Below the pieces are notes generated by a model. That model made no database searches. It had not been told where the DNA came from and was given only the letters and a program-made list of their open reading frames with translations. 64,000 nucleotides of DNA. It comes from Candidatus Freyarchaeota archaeon. Lineage in GTDB: Archaea; Asgardarchaeota; Jordiarchaeia; Jordiarchaeales; Jordiarchaeaceae. The stretch covers positions 110,907 through 174,906 of the forward strand of contig JAUQZE010000007.1 in assembly GCA_030587365.1 (NCBI GenBank), in the 5' to 3' direction. The first letter of the stretch is position 1. Each line of letters starts with the position of its first letter. Positions 63,224 to 64,000 of this stretch are shown one piece after another. A program made the position numbers and the translations under genes.

Positions 63224-63682
63224 TTATTCTTTGTTAGTTTTTCCGTTTTCTGAGCATAGTGAGAGTGTGTCTAAAAGTTCATTAAATTCATCTTCCAATC
63301 CCGTTTCGTGAAATTTAACAATCTCATCGATTTTTTCTTTAAACTTTTCAAATATCGCAGTGTTCCCATTCCAGATAGGGAGCTTGTCCCCATAGGCTCT
63401 GTTGAACTGTTCTCCAATTTCTTTTCCTATTCTTTCTCCTTCTAGCTCATTGTCAGTTGCAACCACTACAGCAAAGTCATCGAAATTGATGTAGCTCAAT
63501 TTGGTATCTTTGGTGTCAATCTTGGATAATTCTTTTCCAGTATGTATTTTTGCTGTCTGATCAATAGCGGCGAAAATGCTCCCTAAAAGGGTCGAGTCTT
63601 TTCTTGTTAATTTTGAATCCCTGTAAACTCTATGGATTAAACACTCCCCTGTTTTTTTAAATAACCAAAGACCGTAAATCAT
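63224..63682 (-). CDS. Longin-like domain protein, paralogue of the 4703 gene
   Basis: 152 residues from ATG 63682 (GGGTGGG just upstream; the frame starts three codons earlier). MIYGLWLFKKTGECLIHRVYR, a helix with LLGSIFAAIDQTAKIHTGKELS, then LSYINFDDFAVVVATDNE and GEQFNRAYGDKLPIWNG match the layout of the protein at 4703. Likely a GTPase-linked longin or roadblock-like domain; role inferred. Confidence 0.6.
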   Translation of the reverse strand: MIYGLWLFKKTGECLIHRVYRDSKLTRKDSTLLGSIFAAIDQTAKIHTGKELSKIDTKDTKLSYINFDDFAVVVATDNELEGERIGKEIGEQFNRAYGDKLPIWNGNTAIFEKFKEKIDEIVKFHETGLEDEFNELLDTLSLCSENGKTNKE

Positions 63683-63803
63683 CGAGCCCACCCTTGTATT
63701 TTCCGAATAAAATTAGTGTTAATAAGCCCTATTATAAAATAATTAACTAAACTTTGGCAAATTTTAATTTTTTCTCTGACCTTACCATCTTTAGGTGTTA
63801 ATT

Positions 63804-64000
63804 ATGTTGCCTATTACATGTCATCCCTGCATTGTTGAGAACTTTCTGCCTCGGCTGGAGGGAGTCTTCAACAAACCCCAGCTGAAGCACTTCGCACAGT
63901 ACCTAACCGGACTCATAGTCTGCAATAACCGGACGATCACCGGCATAAACGAGAGCTTCACCGGGCACAACGACCAGTCGGCTCTGAACCACTGGCTCAC
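63804..64000 (+). mobile_element. Transposase N-terminus, IS4/IS701-like, cut by the window edge
   Basis: ATG 63804 follows AGGTG and opens a frame that runs off the right edge (65 codons: MLPITCHPCIVENFLPRLEG ... FAQYLTGLIVCNN). The sequence is like the N-terminal region of IS4/IS701-group DDE transposases. GC content is clearly higher than in the neighbours, a sign of recent arrival. Terminal inverted repeats were not recognised. Confidence 0.7.

Noticed and set aside
1..64000. CRISPR array, rRNA genes or prophage
   Set aside because: No regularly spaced direct repeats, rRNA-like sequence or phage structural genes were seen.

Overview
This window is chromosomal DNA from an archaeon of moderate to low GC. 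Signs are: ribosomal proteins eS25 and eS17, Alba, TATA boxes and GG(A/T)GG Shine-Dalgarno (SD) sites, tRNA-Gln with a bulge-helix-bulge (BHB) intron, TrmB-type regulators, mevalonate-based lipid synthesis and HdrABC-MvhADG. eS25 is generally absent from Euryarchaeota, so a TACK or Asgard lineage (for example Bathyarchaeia-like) is most likely. Finer placement is not safe from this window. The small GTPase, roadblock, longin-like and E2F-like proteins fit such a lineage.

The main discovery is that at least two protein-coding genes are interrupted by short introns of tRNA type. The alba gene carries a 30-nt intron with an in-frame TAG (15418-15447). The mvhD gene carries a 31-nt intron (33285-33315, minus strand). 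In both, exon and intron can be folded by eye into a BHB-like structure: a 4-bp central helix, two 3-nt bulges and an inner intron helix. Cutting after the second bulge base on each side rejoins the reading frame exactly and restores the most conserved motif of the family (PTMSYVLA in Alba, FCNWCSYAGAD in MvhD). The same rule fits the 20-nt intron in tRNA-Gln (4403-4422).

The second discovery is a split [NiFe]-hydrogenase. mvhA lacks its C-terminal CxxC ligands. Directly downstream lies a 49-codon gene, vhuU, with an in-frame TGA at the Ni-ligand position, so it is probably a selenoprotein. A stem-loop resembling an archaeal SECIS follows the stop codon. The order mvhD-mvhG-mvhA-vhuU is that of methanococcal vhu operons. 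hdrA lies nearby, and hdrC-hdrB a few kb away. mvhD and hdrA share a nearly identical ~75-bp promoter/leader element.

Layout: 1-9.3 kb holds a TiaS/marker-11-like protein, coiled-coil and longin-like proteins, a CitG-like enzyme, tRNA-Gln, a polyprenol-kinase-like membrane protein and ubiX. 9.4-18 kb holds tldD-tldE, a nitrilase, eS25, alba and an E2F-like protein. 18-28 kb holds a UDP-GlcNAc 2-epimerase, a roadblock protein, a nuclease, THEP1, a DUF362-dehydrogenase fusion and three GT2 glycosyltransferases. 29.6-41 kb holds a small GTPase, the Mvh/Vhu-Hdr electron-bifurcating genes and TPR/Zn proteins. 41.5-53.3 kb holds eS17, a radical SAM protein, a UroD-like protein, an OPT-like transporter, thioredoxin, serB and regulators. 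53.4-63.7 kb ends with an almost complete archaeal-type mevalonate cluster: HMG-CoA synthase, thiolase and DUF35, then UbiD-type decarboxylase, AcnX large and small subunits and HMG-CoA reductase, with a divergent GGPP synthase. The UbiX at 7.4 kb would supply the prenylated FMN that the UbiD-type enzyme needs. A truncated transposase starts at the right edge.
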